Below, piece by piece: positions 35,305-47,451 of a stretch of DNA of 64,000 nucleotides (position 1 is the first letter of the stretch; every line of letters begins with the position of its first letter). The notes beneath the pieces are model-generated. The model was given only the letters and a program-made list of their open reading frames with translations. It did no database searches and had not been told where the DNA came from. The stretch is from NCBI GenBank assembly GCA_030063045.1, contig JAQSEB010000201.1, forward strand, positions 1 through 64,000, written 5' to 3'. The stretch is from Pratylenchus scribneri (Eukaryota; Nematoda; Chromadorea; Rhabditida; Pratylenchidae). The translations under genes were made by a program, and so were the position numbers.

Positions 35305-36235
35305 ATAAGTCATTACTCTGGTTAGGATTAGAGTTATGGGATACTTGAGATGATAAGTGATAATGATAACCTATCCCTGACTGACCTTAACATTATACCG
35401 GATGCTCCATGGAGTTAGCGTTACCATCTCTTGGTGGTGACACGAAAAAAGCTGCTTCCAGATAATATGTAAGTATAAGTACCATAAATTGTTAATCTAA
35501 AATGTTGAATCTGAAAAAACAGTAAAACCTTAAATTCTCCTTTTCAACTTATAGAATATTTTTTGAAATTTGATTCAAAATTTAAAAAAAAAACTTTATC
35601 ATTTCGTGAGTGAATTTCCAAGTAATTTTAAGGAGAGAGTAAAATTTTATTTAATGTTGCCAATTTTTTGGCCAAATAAAATTTATAAAAAATGGCACAC
35701 TATAAGTGCATTTATTCGCAACAGTAAACCCCATCAGCGCCCAAACAATTGACGCCTACGAAATTGCAGTGAAAGTAAAATTGTGAGTCGGATTAAAATG
35801 TGAAATATTTACGATGAATATGCAAATTAAGGGTGGCGAGAAATAGAAGGGGAGACAATTTTTAGTATTTAAAATAATTAATACTCTGAATGTCAATCAA
35901 AATCAGATGACGCCAACATCCTTTTTAATTTTTGGGGCATTGTGATTGTCTGATCATATGCATAATTTGCATATTTTTTAAAATTTTAATCCTCAATTCC
36001 TTCAAATGGGCCAATTACCTTGTGATAACTATTGCCAAAAAATGTACTTTCAAATGGAAGATTTTGTCAATTTTATTTGTCAAACAAATTGGCAACAATT
36101 TTAATCTATTTATCCCAAATTCAATTTAAAATTTTAAAATCATTTGATTGTTTATTTCAAAATACCAGACGAGATTTTAGCGCATGATTTGTCCTAACAA
36201 ACAAATTATCCATTTTTTGACTGCACTTGACCCAC
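34802..36235. other. right part of the hAT-like element, then gene-free DNA
   Basis: After the element end near 35304, 35310-35420 contains a dispersed repeat also seen inverted near 3560-3660 (ATCCGGTATA...GGTCAGT...GATAGG words). A 60-codon + frame at 35570-35752 is unsupported. Nothing else is visible up to the promoter of the cysteine-rich peptide gene. Confidence 0.35.
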
Positions 36236-36246
36236 TATATAAAAGG
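36236..36246 (+). promoter_or_regulatory. TATA box of the cysteine-rich peptide gene
   Basis: TATATAAAAGG lies about 80-90 bases upstream of the ATG at 36325, at a suitable distance for a short 5' leader. It is a strong match to the metazoan TATA consensus. Confidence 0.6.
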
Positions 36247-36324
36247 CCAAATGCCATCCAATGAGAATATATCACCGAATTCATCCATATCCATTCTTCC
36301 AAATACATAAAAAAAAACACCAAA

Positions 36325-37054
36325 ATGAATTCAACCAAAATGGTTTATTTTCTGGTCATTATTTCCGTCATCCTTCTCCTCGTTTCAATGGAATTCGGCA
36401 TGGTCAAGTAAATATTTTCAAAAAGAATTTTCGTATTTAAAATGAACAATGGTAGAGGAAATTATTTCATTTTTAATTTGGTAGAATGAAATTTCCTCGT
36501 CCATGTTTAAAGAATTTAGGGTTTTTGCAAAATTTTAATCATAAAATAGTCCTTGAATTGGGGAAAAATGATTGGAGAAAGAATTTATGTATTTGATTGG
36601 AAATTGGCAAAAGTCTCGATTTCGATCATAAATGCTATTAATTTTTGTCCATATCATTATTGTTAATTATTTTTTTTGATCAACTTTTTTGCATCAAAAT
36701 GTTCCATGAATAGAGGGATTTAATTAAATTAATGTTATAATATAAAAAATAATTTTTTAATAATAAATTGAATTAATAACATAAATTATTAACAACAAAA
36801 AAATTCAACTTACTTAAAATCATTTTTTATTATTTTAAATATATTTTTACAAAAATTAATATTAAAAGTCTCTAATTAAAATTAACCTACACCCATTGGA
36901 CGAGCAATTAAGCCTAAAAATAATTCTTCTAAAATAAAATTTATTTCACAGTGCCGGATGCAAGACATGCTCATCCGATCCCTGTTGTGATAAATGCGAT
37001 GGCTCAAGTTCTTGTTGCCCATCCTGTTGCTGCCTACGCCCGCCTGGAAAATGA
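36325..37054 (+). CDS. secreted cysteine-rich peptide, 61 aa
   Basis: Two exons, 36325-36407 (phase 2) and 36952-37054, end at TGA. The first exon is almost entirely a signal peptide (MVYFLVIISVILLLVSMEF); the second encodes about 33 residues with ten cysteines (C-x2-C-x4-CC-x2-C-x5-CC-x2-CCC) and ends RPPGK. This one-exon-signal, one-exon-mature layout is common in secreted peptides. Five disulphides are possible. A strong TATA box lies upstream and AATAAA at 37215-37220. It may be an effector, antimicrobial or venom-like peptide, or a metal-binding one given its Cys density; nothing in the sequence decides. The minus-strand frame across exon 2 is a shadow. Confidence 0.75.
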
Positions 37055-37699
37055 TGGCAAACACAAACAGGTGCTTTAATTGGTGCTGCTTGAAAGTTCA
37101 ACAAATATAAATGTGTTGAAAAAAATTTTTTTCAAAATTCTAAAATATTTTCACTTTCCTTTTTCTTTTCCTTTGCTCGATTTGTATTATAAATTCCATT
37201 TATTATTCTGTTTAAATAAAATTTTTATCTGAATTATTTGTGTTTCTTTGTAATTAATGGAAAAATGAATAATACTGGGAAAAATTGCACATTTTAGAGC
37301 CATATTAAAGCAAAAATTATCTTAATGTTTTTATTTACAATACAACCTTTAAACTTAAAGCCAAATCGGTGCCAATTTTTAGAGAATAAAATTTGAGAAT
37401 AAATTAATATTTTCAAATTAATCATTGAAATTAATGATAAATATGTATTAGAAGAATTCTGTGGATAAAATATCGGGTGTGATGAACATTGAAAAGAAAT
37501 TAATTCTGTTAAATGAATTGATGAGATATAAAAAGCGAACAAAAAAAAATCAAATAATTTGAGAAGATTTTTAGGAAATAATAATTATAGATGAGATTTT
37601 AACAGAGAGAGAGAGAGAGTCATCCCCATTTTGAATGTATTTTTTGAAATCTTATATATAAATACATTTTATATTTATATTAATAGAAGATATAAATAA
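37055..37699. other. intergenic, 3' flanks of convergent genes
   Basis: Contains the peptide gene's poly(A) region and a short GAGAGAGAGAG run near 37605-37618. No gene is supported; an 82-codon minus frame at 37294-37542 is AT-driven. Confidence 0.4.
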
Positions 37700-39553
37700 T
37701 TATCCATTTTTGTTATTCATTACACATTCTTGACGAATTTTTGCCAGCGAGCTGACTCGAATCGAAGCATCCGTTACGGCCACTTTATTCTGGATGTTTT
37801 CTTCCATCAATTTCCAACGTCCCAAGGAAATACACCAAAATGTCCATGCACAAATTGAACGAAATTGGCGACGAATTAGACGACGAAAATCAGCGCAAAT
37901 AATTGTCAGACATATTTCCTCAGAAATTTGTGAAAAATATTGGACGGGCAATTTAAGTGTGATTAGCAAGTCATTCACCGCATCGGACATTTTTTTCATT
38001 GTAATAAACTGAATTATATTGAGCACAACGAAATCCATCAGGAATGGGATGAGGCTGACCAAACAAGCAAGTGAAATTTTCCAATGGTCCTTTTCCATCA
38101 TTGTTGTACCGTCCATATGGGCGATGTTACCAATTTTGTCTGAAAATTGACCAAAAATGGGATTAATCGAGTTAAAATAGAATATTATCAGATTTATCAC
38201 TAATTCAGTATATCTGTGCCGTTTTTTTTGAAAAAGGGAAAGGCCATCTGAATAATTACTCTAAAAAGTGGGTTTCATTTTTTAAACAAAACATTTGTAA
38301 AATAAGCAAGTTTTTCGTCAAAAATTACCCAAAGATATAAATGAATTTTAATATTTTAAAAATGAAAAAGTGAATTTTAAAGGGAATTTTATTCTTCAAA
38401 TGCTCTATTATTTTCCAGGAATTTCTTGTTTAGCTATTGACAAAGAATGGCCGTCTTACAAGTGCATTTGATTTTCCTAAAAAAAATTATTAATCATTTT
38501 CCATATTGTACATTTAATCCAGAGCAATTTGACGGAAATGAGTGCATAAAGCCCAATTGAAAAGAAGATTGAAAATTTTTCCAAATATCGGCGTGAAAAA
38601 ATTGCAAATGGTAAGTCGATTTTGTTCTTCTCAATGTAATTGCAAATTGGGGCCAATATAGTGGAAATGATCCAAATAAAAATGCAAACTTTTTGAATAA
38701 ATCTGAAGGAAAAAACAATTTACTTAATTTTAAATGTTTTGATCTATTAAAAGTGTCAAGGCCAATAATACCTAGGGCTTCTCCTATTCATCCTACTGTA
38801 ACCACACTTTTTGCTTAATTCCCCGTCATATTTCCCCAATCTGCCTTTTTTTAAACCCACTACATTCCCCACTAAAAATGTTCACTTTTTCCCATCATTA
38901 TTCTCATTATTTTCTCACATTTCCTACTGAATAAATATATAAAAATTAAAGTCAAAATCCCTCCTTTGCGCCCGGGACAGGGCCCCTGGAACCTCTAAGG
39001 CCTCTGGGGGTCCGGTATCCGGTTTTAAAGGTCCTCTGCCCAAACATAGGTTGGGCGCGCCTGACAAAAAGGCTTGCCTCTTTTTTGACCATTTCGAATA
39101 GGTGAATGTTGAGTAGACAGCATGCATTCGATTCCAGGCCATCGCAATCAAATGCAGGCGAATGGAAATGAATGGCATCGAATTTGATTGATAGATATAT
39201 TTAAACCAGTCGGGCCGAATGCCAAGTGTGTTCAACAATTGATCAGTAAAAATAATTCCGAATAACAGAAGTGTTGCAATTTCCTTAAATTTTTTGATAA
39301 TATTGGATTTTTCAACCGATTTAAAATTGATTTCTATTCTAATATAACCCGTTTAAAATTGATTATATTATAATTAAACTATTTAAAAATTGATTTAAAC
39401 TTTGCTAAACATCAGCATCAATGCCTTTCTGGTTTTGGAAATTTTACGAAGAGGATTAATGAAGAAAAGAATGGCCAATGAAGTGATGAAAAGATTTGTC
39501 AAATATGTCCAATTGTTCATAATAAATTTGTAATACCCATCACCATCAGTCAT
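37700..39553 (-). CDS. serpentine (7TM) chemoreceptor-like protein, tandem copy 1, 329 aa
   Basis: Four exons, all phases verified (990 nt): 39553-39401, 39283-39078, 38702-38512 and 38139-37700. The protein is strongly hydrophobic with about seven membrane segments, for example FITSLAILFFINPL, IATLLLFGIIFTDQLL, IFIWIISTILAPI, LEKFSIFFSIGLYALISV, ISLACLVSLIPFLMDFVVL and SICAWTFWCISLG. The C-terminal tail is KIRQECVMNNKNG. The length and topology fit nematode serpentine receptors; the class is not assignable by eye. The intron after exon 2 has a GC donor (AAAAAGAG|GCAAGC) and contains about 360 bp with GC-rich repeat sequence. The gene is nearly identical to copy 2 (one residue different in the last exon), so it duplicated recently. 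No stop or frameshift is present. Confidence 0.82.
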
Positions 39554-39583
39554 TTTTGCAATATTTTTTGTCCAAAATAAATC

Positions 39584-40199
39584 GGTAATAGTGTCGTTCG
39601 TAGGCCCCCTTTTTTGACAAAAAAAATTTATTTTCTTTTAAGCTAAAAATATGTATTTAGGGATTTTCGATGATGGGGAATCCGAATTTGGCATTTATTT
39701 TTTATTAATTAAATTTCCTGAACCGGTATAGGTTTACAAACCGGTTTGGAAAAAATTGAACTTTGATATTTTAGGTCATATTATATATCAATTGATGCGT
39801 CTCGACTTGCTAAGAATGAATCTGAAATCGGATTCACATAAAACTCAAAAATAAAAAAGTTATGGCCATTATAGTTACACACAAGCCAGACAAGCGCCTT
39901 TAGAAATTTAAATGGCCATAACTTTTTTATTTTTGAGTTTTATGTGAATCCGATTTCAGATTCATTCTTAGCAAGTCGAGACGCATCAATTGATATATAA
40001 TATGACCTAAAATATCAAAGTTCAATTTTTTCCAAACCGGTTTGTAAACCTATACCGGTTCAGGAAATTTAATTAATAAAAAATAAATGCCAAATTCGGA
40101 TTCCCCATCATCGAAAATCCCTAAACACATATTTTTAGCTTAAAAGAAAATAAAATTTTTTTTTGTCAAAAAAGGGGGCCTACGAACGACACTATTACC
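39584..40199. mobile_element. 616-bp foldback element, hAT-like, with 8-bp target duplication
   Basis: Two nearly perfect inverted arms of about 290 bp are separated by a short loop near 39870-39900. Ends are GGTAATAGTGTCGTTCGTAG and its complement. An exact 8-bp duplication AATAAATC flanks it (39576-39583 and 40200-40207). The paralogous receptor unit at 43730 has the uninterrupted site, proving insertion here. There is no coding capacity. The arms contain GAACCGGTATAGG and an ATTGATGCGTCTCGACTTGC motif shared with other foldbacks in this window. Confidence 0.92.
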
Positions 40200-41078
40200 A
40201 ATAAATCTTTAAAATATTTTAAAAATTATAAAAAAAATTCCTTTTCATACTTTTGCATTTTAATGGGTAAAAATTACTTTTTTCGATTATAAAGAATTTT
40301 TAAAATGAAAGTCAAGGCCCATGTATCATGTAATATATATTTTCAATCAAATAATAAAATGTTTATATATCTTTTTTAATCTCTTTCTCTAGAATATTTT
40401 CTATAAATTTATGTCATAGGAAACTGCCAATTTAAGCCTATTTGCCTTTTCGGAAAAATTAATTTTTTGCTAATTTCTAATCAAATTCATTTATTCTTTC
40501 GATTATTATTATCAAAATCCAACAGTGCTGCTGTATAATGGCAGTAAAATTGCAATAATTTAATTCAATATTTGTAAATTGAAAAAATCTTAGACTAAAT
40601 TCTAGCGTAAATTTCATTGCATCGAAATGAATGCATTCATTTCCTTCAGAAATGGCAAAATAAAAGCTTATAAAAAATTGATATGGGATAGTATTCATTT
40701 AAATAACGGCAGAAATACGTTAAATGAATAATTTTATTTGCTAATAAGTATATGTTATTATATTCAACTATTCTCTATAATATTTTAGAATATTTATCAT
40801 TTTTGTCTCAATAATTAAGACTTGACTGAATCTTTCGTCCCTCCGATTTTATCAACATGCAATTTTGTCCTTTATTGTTGGAATGCAATCCGACAATAAC
40901 AGGCAATTTTAATGATTGCATTTAAATAAAAAAATGTCAGGAAGTGTCAATTATTCTCATTAGAAAGAAAAATAATGACCTTTTTGGATGTGCCCATTAT
41001 CGCGCAAATCACCCACTCTTAGTCACCCTTTATAAGAAATGGGAAAGGAATGAGAAATTGGTCGAGTTCGAGTCACAG

Positions 41079-41341
41079 GGTGGATGGACAATTGGGCACT
41101 GGACAATTGGGCGCCAGCAGATTTGGACAATTGGGCGCGGACAATTGGGCGCCAAATAGGGCTAGGTTTAGGGTTTAGGTTAGGGTTCGGAGCATAGGGA
41201 AACGAGGGGGAAGTCAAACAGCTCCTTAATCCTAACAAATACGAAAGAATCAATTTTAATTCGGCGCCCAATTGTCCGGTGGCAGCCAATTGTCCGCGCC
41301 CAATTGTCCAAATTGACTTGGCGCCCAATTGTCCGGGACAC
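41079..41341. mobile_element. Mutator-like MITE with GGACAATTGGGCGC subrepeats
   Basis: The ends GGTGGATGGACAATTGGGC and GCCCAATTGTCCGGGACAC are inverted and flanked by an exact 9-bp duplication GAGTCACAG (41070-41078 and 41342-41350). Several GGACAATTGGGCGC copies face inward from each end. The middle holds GTTTAGGGTTTAGG telomere-like words. It is also present in receptor unit 2, so it predates that duplication. Confidence 0.8.
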
Positions 41342-41849
41342 GAGTCACAGTAAGTGATAAGTGATAACATAGAAAAGTAATTAATTTTGATTAATCAATT
41401 AAAAACGAATAATTTAGAACCTTTTATGGATAATGATATATGTAGTATTGTATCCATAGAAATATTGAATTTATCAAAAAATTTTCAACTCAAAAAAATC
41501 AACACTATTTTTGGCCACATATGGCCATAATTAAAGAAAAAGATAAGAAATAAATTTTTTTTTGAGATTATATGCAGGATAGATAGGCTCTAAAATAGAG
41601 CCAGATTTAATGACTTAAATAAATGCTCATTTTTAGCAAAAGATTTTGAGTAAATTCTATGATTTTACATTCTTTGATGAATATATTTATTAATTATCCT
41701 TATGATGGTTCCATATACAATCTTATTATAAATAAATAAATAAATTTAATTAATTAAAAAATTTTTTAAAATTTAATTAATATTTAAGATTGATCTTTTT
41801 ATAATCCATAATTTATAATTACAAAAATTCAGCGTCGAAATATAAAAAA

Positions 41850-43701
41850 TTATCCATTTTTGTTATTGATTACACATTCTTGACGAATTTTTGCCAGCGA
41901 GCTGACTCGAATCGAAGCATCCGTTACGGCCACTTTATTCTGGATGTTTTCTTCCATCAATTTCCAACGTCCCAAGGAAATACACCAAAATGTCCATGCA
42001 CAAATTGAACGAAATTGGCGCCGAATTAATCGACGAAAATCAGCGCAAATAATTGTCAAACATATTTCCTCGGAAATTTGTGAAAAATATTGGACGGGCA
42101 ATTTAAGTGTGATTAGCAAGTCATTCACCGCATCGGACATTTTTTTCATTGTAATAAACTGAATTATATTGAGCACAACGAAATCCATCAGGAATGGGAT
42201 GAGGCTGACCAAACAAGCAAGTGAAATTTTCCAATGGTCCTTTTCCATCATTGTTGTACCGTCCATATGGGCGATGTTACCAATTTTGTCTGAAAATTGA
42301 CCAAAAATGGGATTAATCGAGTTAAAATAGAATATTATCACTAATTCAGTATATCTGTGCCGTTTCTTTTTTTGCAAAAGGGAAAAGCCATCTGAATAAT
42401 TAATCTAAAAAGAAAAAGTGGGGTTTCATTTTTTTTTGAACAAAACATTTGTAAAATAAGCAAGTTTTTTGTCAAAAATTACCCAAAGATATAATATGAA
42501 TTTTAATATTTTAAAAATGAAAAAGTGAATTTTAAAGGGAATTTTATTCTTCAAATGCTCTATTATTTTCCAGGAATTTCTTGTTTAGCTATTGACAAAG
42601 AATGGCCGTCTTACAAGTGCATTTGATTTCCCTAAAAAAATTATTAATCATTTTCCATATTGTACATTTAATCCAGAGCAATTTGACGGAAATGAGTGCA
42701 TAAAGTCCAATTGAAAAAAAGATTGAAAATTTTTCCAAATATCGGCGTGAAAAAATTGCAAATGGTAAGTCGATTTTGTTCTTCTCAATGTAATTGCAAA
42801 TTGGGGCCAATATTGTGGAAATGATCCAAATAAAAATGCAAACTTTTTGAATAAATCTGAAGAAAAAAACAATTTACTTAATTTTAAATGTTTTGATCTA
42901 TAAAAGGTGTCAAGGCCAATAATACCTAAGGGCTTCTCCTATTCATCCTACTGTAACCACACTTTTTGCTTAATTGCCCCGTCAAAATATTGCCCCAATC
43001 TGCCTTTTTTAAACCCACTCCATTCCCCACTAAAAATTTTCACTTTTTTCCCATCATTATTCTCATTATTTTCTCACATTTCCTACTGAATAAATATATA
43101 AAAATTAAAGCCAAAATCCCTCCTTTGTGCCCGGGAAAGGGCCCCTCTGGAACCTCTAAAGTCTCTGGGGGTCCGGTTTTAAAGGTCCTCTGCCCAAACA
43201 TAGGTTGGGCGCGCCTGACAAAAAGGCTTGCCTCTTTTTTGACCATTTCGAATAGGTGAATGTTGAGTAGACAGCATGCATTCGATTCCAGGCCATCGCA
43301 ATCAAATGCAGGCGAATGGAAATGAATGGCATCGAATTTGATTGATAGATATATTTAAACCAGTCGGGCCGAATGCCAAGTGTGTTCAACAATTGATCAG
43401 TAAAAATAATTCCGAATAACAGAAGTGTTGCAATTTCCTTAAATTTTTTGATAATATTGGATTTTTCAACCGATTTAAAATTGATTTCTATTCTAATATA
43501 ACCCGTTTAAAATTGATTATAATTAAACAATTTAAAAATAATTTAAACTTTGCTAAACATCAGCATCAATGCCTTTCTGGTTTTGGAAATTTTACGAAGA
43601 GGATTAATGAAGAAAAGAATTGCCAGCGAAGTGATGAAAAGATTTGTCAAATATGTCCAATTGTTCATAATAAATTTGTAATACCCATCACCATCAGTCA
43701 T
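41850..43701 (-). CDS. serpentine chemoreceptor-like protein, tandem copy 2, 329 aa
   Basis: Same four-exon plan with identical exon lengths: 43701-43549, 43437-43232, 42856-42666 and 42289-41850. The reading frame is intact. The near identity to copy 1 extends through introns and about 1.6 kb of upstream flank, so the duplicated unit is about 3.5 kb. The GC donor after exon 2 is retained. The last exon ends VINNKNG where copy 1 has VMNNKNG. The upstream flank lacks the 616-bp foldback found in copy 1. As in copy 1, the receptor class and ligand cannot be told. Confidence 0.82.
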
Positions 43702-44561
43702 TTTTTCAATATATTTTTTGTCCAAAATAAATCTTTAAAATGTTTTAAAAATTATAAAAAAAAATTCCTTTATAATTAAGGGGAAAATGAAAGTCAAGGC
43801 CCATGTAATATTTTCAATCAAATAATAAAATGTTTATATATCTTTTTTAATCTCTTTCTCTAGAATATTTTCTATAAATTTATGACATAGGAAACTGCCA
43901 ATTTAAGCCTATTTGTCTTTTCGGAAAAATTAATTTTTTGCTAATTTCTAATCAAATTCATTTATTCTTTCGATTATTATTATCAAAATCCAACAGTGCT
44001 GCTGTATAATGGCAGTAAAATTGCAATAATTTAATTCAATATTTGTAAATTGAAAAAATCTTAGACTAAATTCTAGCGTAAATTTCATTGCATCGAAATG
44101 AATGCATTCATTTCCTTCAGAAATGGCAAAATAAAAAGCTTATAAAAAATTGATATGGCGGATAGTATTCATTTAAATAACGGCAGAAATACGTTAAATG
44201 AATAATTTTATTTGCTAATAAGTATATGTTATTATATTCAACTATTCTCTATAATTTTTTAGAATATTTTTCATTTTTGTCTCAATAATTAAGTCTTGAG
44301 GTCTTGACTGAATCTTTCGTCCCTCCGATTTTATCAACATGCAATTTTGTCCTTTATTGTTGGAATGCAATCCGACAATAACAGGCAATTTTAATGATTG
44401 CATAAAAAAATGTCATGAAGTGTCAATTATTCTCAATAGAAAGAAAAATAATGACCTTTTTAGATGTGCCCATTATCGCGAAAATCACCCACTCTTAGTC
44501 ACCCTTTATAAGGAATGGGAAAGGAATGAGAAATTGGTCGAGTTCGAGTCACAGCTCACAG

Positions 44562-44897
44562 GGTGGATGGACAATTGGGCACTGGACAATTGGGCGCCAG
44601 CAGATTTGGACAATTGGGCGCGGACAATTGGGCGCCGCCGGACAATTGGGCGCCAAATTAAAATTTTCTTTATTCTTTTTAAGTAGTGGCTTAGGGTTAG
44701 GGCTAGGTTTAGGGTTTAGGTTAGGGTTCGGAGCATAGGGAAACGAGGGGGAAGTCAAACAGCTCCTTAATCCTAATAAATACGAAAGAATCTATTTTAA
44801 TTCGGCGCCCAATTGTCCGGTGGCACCCAATTGTCCGCGCCCAATTGTCCAAATTGACTTGGCGCCCAATTGTCCAGCACCAAATTGTCCGGGACAC
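44562..44897. mobile_element. second copy of the GGACAATTGGGCGC MITE
   Basis: Duplicate of the element at 41079-41341 carried by the receptor-unit duplication. It has the same GGTGGATGGACAATTGGGC left end, extra GGACAATTGGGCGCC subrepeats and a longer telomere-like middle (TTAGGGTTAGGGCTAGG). The flanking GAGTCACAG and GAGTCACAC are slightly altered. Confidence 0.75.
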
Positions 44898-45392
44898 GAG
44901 TCACACTGTAAGTGATAACATAGAAAAGTTATTAATTTTGATTAATCAATTAAAAACGAATAATTTAGAACCTTTTATGGATAAGGATATAAGTAGTATT
45001 GTATCCATAGAAATATTGAATTTATCAAAAAATTTTCAACTCAAAAAAAATCAACACTATTTTTGGCCACATATGGCCATAATTTAAGAAAAAGATAGAA
45101 ATAACTTTTTTGAGATTATATGCAGGATAGGCTCTAAAATAGAGCCAGATTTAATGACTTAAATAAATGCTCATTTTTAGCAAAAGATTTTGAGTAAATT
45201 CTATGATTTTACATTCTTTGATGAATATATTTATTAATTATCCTTATGATGGTTCCATATACAATCTTATTATAAATAAATAAATAAATTTAATTAATTA
45301 AAAAATTTTTTAAAATTTAATTAATATTTAAGATTGATCTTTTTATAATCCATAATTTATAATTACAAAAATTCAGCGTCCAAATATAAAAA

Positions 45393-47451
45393 TTATCCAT
45401 TTTTGTTATTGATTACACATTCTTGACGAATTTTTGCCAGCGAGCTGACTCGAATCGAAGCATCCGTTACGGCCACTTTATTCTGGCTGTTTTCTTCCAT
45501 CAATTTCCAACGTCCCAAGGAAATAAACCAAAATGTCCATGCACAAATTGAACGAAATTGGCGACGAATTAGACGACGAAAATCAACGCAAATAATTGTC
45601 AAACATATTTCCTCAGAAATTTGTGAAAAATATTGGATGGCCACTTTAAGTGTGATCATCAAGTCATTCATTAAATTTGACATTTTTTCGATTGTAATGG
45701 ACTGAATGATTTTGAGCAAAACGAAATCCAATAGAAATGGGACTAGGCTGACAAAACATGCTAATGAAATTTTCCAATGGTCTTTTTCCACCATAGTCGT
45801 TCCTTCCATATGGGCGTTCGACGCAACTTTGTCTGAAATGGTCCAAAATGAGATTATTTGAATCGAAAAAGAATGTGATGCTATTTCGGTACTTTTGGAG
45901 TTTGGATCCGCTTTTTTCTTGGCAAAAGAAAAAGTGGGAAAAGTGAAGGATTCTACCTTCTCACAATTAGGGTGATAGGGATAGGGTTAGGGTTAGGTTA
46001 AATTTTAAAGTATATTTTTGTCTTTCCAATTGTTTATTTTGGTAATATTGTCGTTCGTATTCAATATTCATACCACACATTTTTTCCAAAAAAAATTTTT
46101 CCTATTTATTTTAGGCTGAAAAAGTTTATTTACAGGTTTTCGACGATGGGGAATCCGAATTTGGTATTTATTTTTCATGAATTAATTTCCAAACTGGTCT
46201 CGAAAATTTGAATTTTGGTATTTTTGGTCATATTATATATCATTCGATGCGTCTTAATGAGTTGATCGCAAATTTGTTATTTATTTTGCATAAAACCCAA
46301 AAGCAAAAAAGTTGTGGCCATCAAAAATTCATAAGGTGTGTACATGGCCCAAATGACTAAAATGGCCATAACTTTTTTAATTTTGGGTTTTATGAGAAAC
46401 TAATGACAGATTCATCCTCTACTCACCGAGGAACGTCGATTGATATATAATATGACCCTAATTACCAAAGTTCAATATTTTCGAAACCAGTTTGTATACC
46501 TATACTGGTTCAACCAATTAAGATAATAAAAATAAATATCAAATTCGTATTCCCCATCATCGAAAACCTCTAAATACAAATTCATAGCTAGAAATAAAAT
46601 AAAAAACTTATTAGAAAAAATGTGGGGTACGACGTAAGAGCAACAATATTACTTTTATTTTTTCTCTGATTTTCTTTTTTGCTACCGCACAAATTAAATT
46701 GCTAAAAAATGTATCGAATTTAATATTTTACATTTAATCCAAAGTAATTTGACGGAAATGAGTGCATAAAGGCCCATTGAAAAAATGATTGAAAATTTCT
46801 CCAAATATCGGCTGCGTGAAAAAATTGCAAATGGAAAGTCGATTTTATTCAACTCAACGTAATTGGAAATTGGGGCCAATATTGTTGAAATGACCCAAAT
46901 TAAAATGCAAACTTTTTGAATGAATCTTAAAAAAAACAATTATTTGATTTTTTGTTAAAGGCTTGCCTCTTTTTTGACCATTTTGAATAGCTGAATGGGA
47001 AATAGATAGCAAGAATCCGGTTCCATGCCATGGCAATCAAATGCAGGCGAATAGAAATAGCTGGCATCGAAATGGATAGATAGACATATTTGAACCAGTA
47101 GGGTCGAATGACAAGAGTGGTGGCCAATTGATCAACAAACAAAAGACCAAAAACCAAAAATGTTGCTATTTCCTTAATTTTATAAATATTAATTTAACCA
47201 GCAGATTGGAATTGATTTTTTAATCTTTTTAAAAATTATTTAAAGATTAAACCAATATAAAATTGATTATAATTAAACTATTTAAAAATAATTTAAACTT
47301 TGCTAAACATCAGCATCAATGCCCTTCTAGATTTGGAAATTTTACGAAGAGGATTGATGAAGAAAAGAATTGCCAGCGAAGTGATGAAAACATTTGCCGA
47401 AAATGTCCAATTGTTCATAATAAAATTATAATATCCATCACCAGCAGTCAT
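45393..47451 (-). CDS. serpentine chemoreceptor-like protein, tandem copy 3 (diverged), 330 aa
   Basis: Exons 47451-47299, 47172-46967, 46925-46732 and 45832-45393; exon 3 has one extra codon (Ser in FSRSRYLEK). The frame is intact. It differs from copies 1 and 2 at many positions (for example MTAGDGYYNFIMNNWTFSAN at the start and HMEGTTMVEKDHWKIS in the last exon), so it is older. The GC donor after exon 2 is conserved, and here that intron is only 41 bp. The intron before exon 4 (45833-46731) has gained a foldback element and telomere-like TAGGGTTAGGGTTAGG words. Confidence 0.82.
46041..46653. mobile_element. diverged relative of the 616-bp foldback, in intron of receptor copy 3
   Basis: The ends GGTAATATTGTCGTTCGTA and inverted TACGACGTAAGAGCAACAATATTAC match those of the element at 39584. 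The arms share the GATGGGGAATCCGAATTTGG block and the ATTCGATGCGTCTTAATGAG block. TTTATTTT occurs at 46033-46040 and again at 46654-46661, consistent with an 8-bp duplication. It is more decayed than the 39584 copy. Confidence 0.75.

Noticed and set aside
41150..46000. Telomere or chromosome end (TTAGGG-like words)
   Set aside because: Only short, mixed TTAGGG/TTTAGGG words inside or near mobile elements, flanked by genes on both sides.
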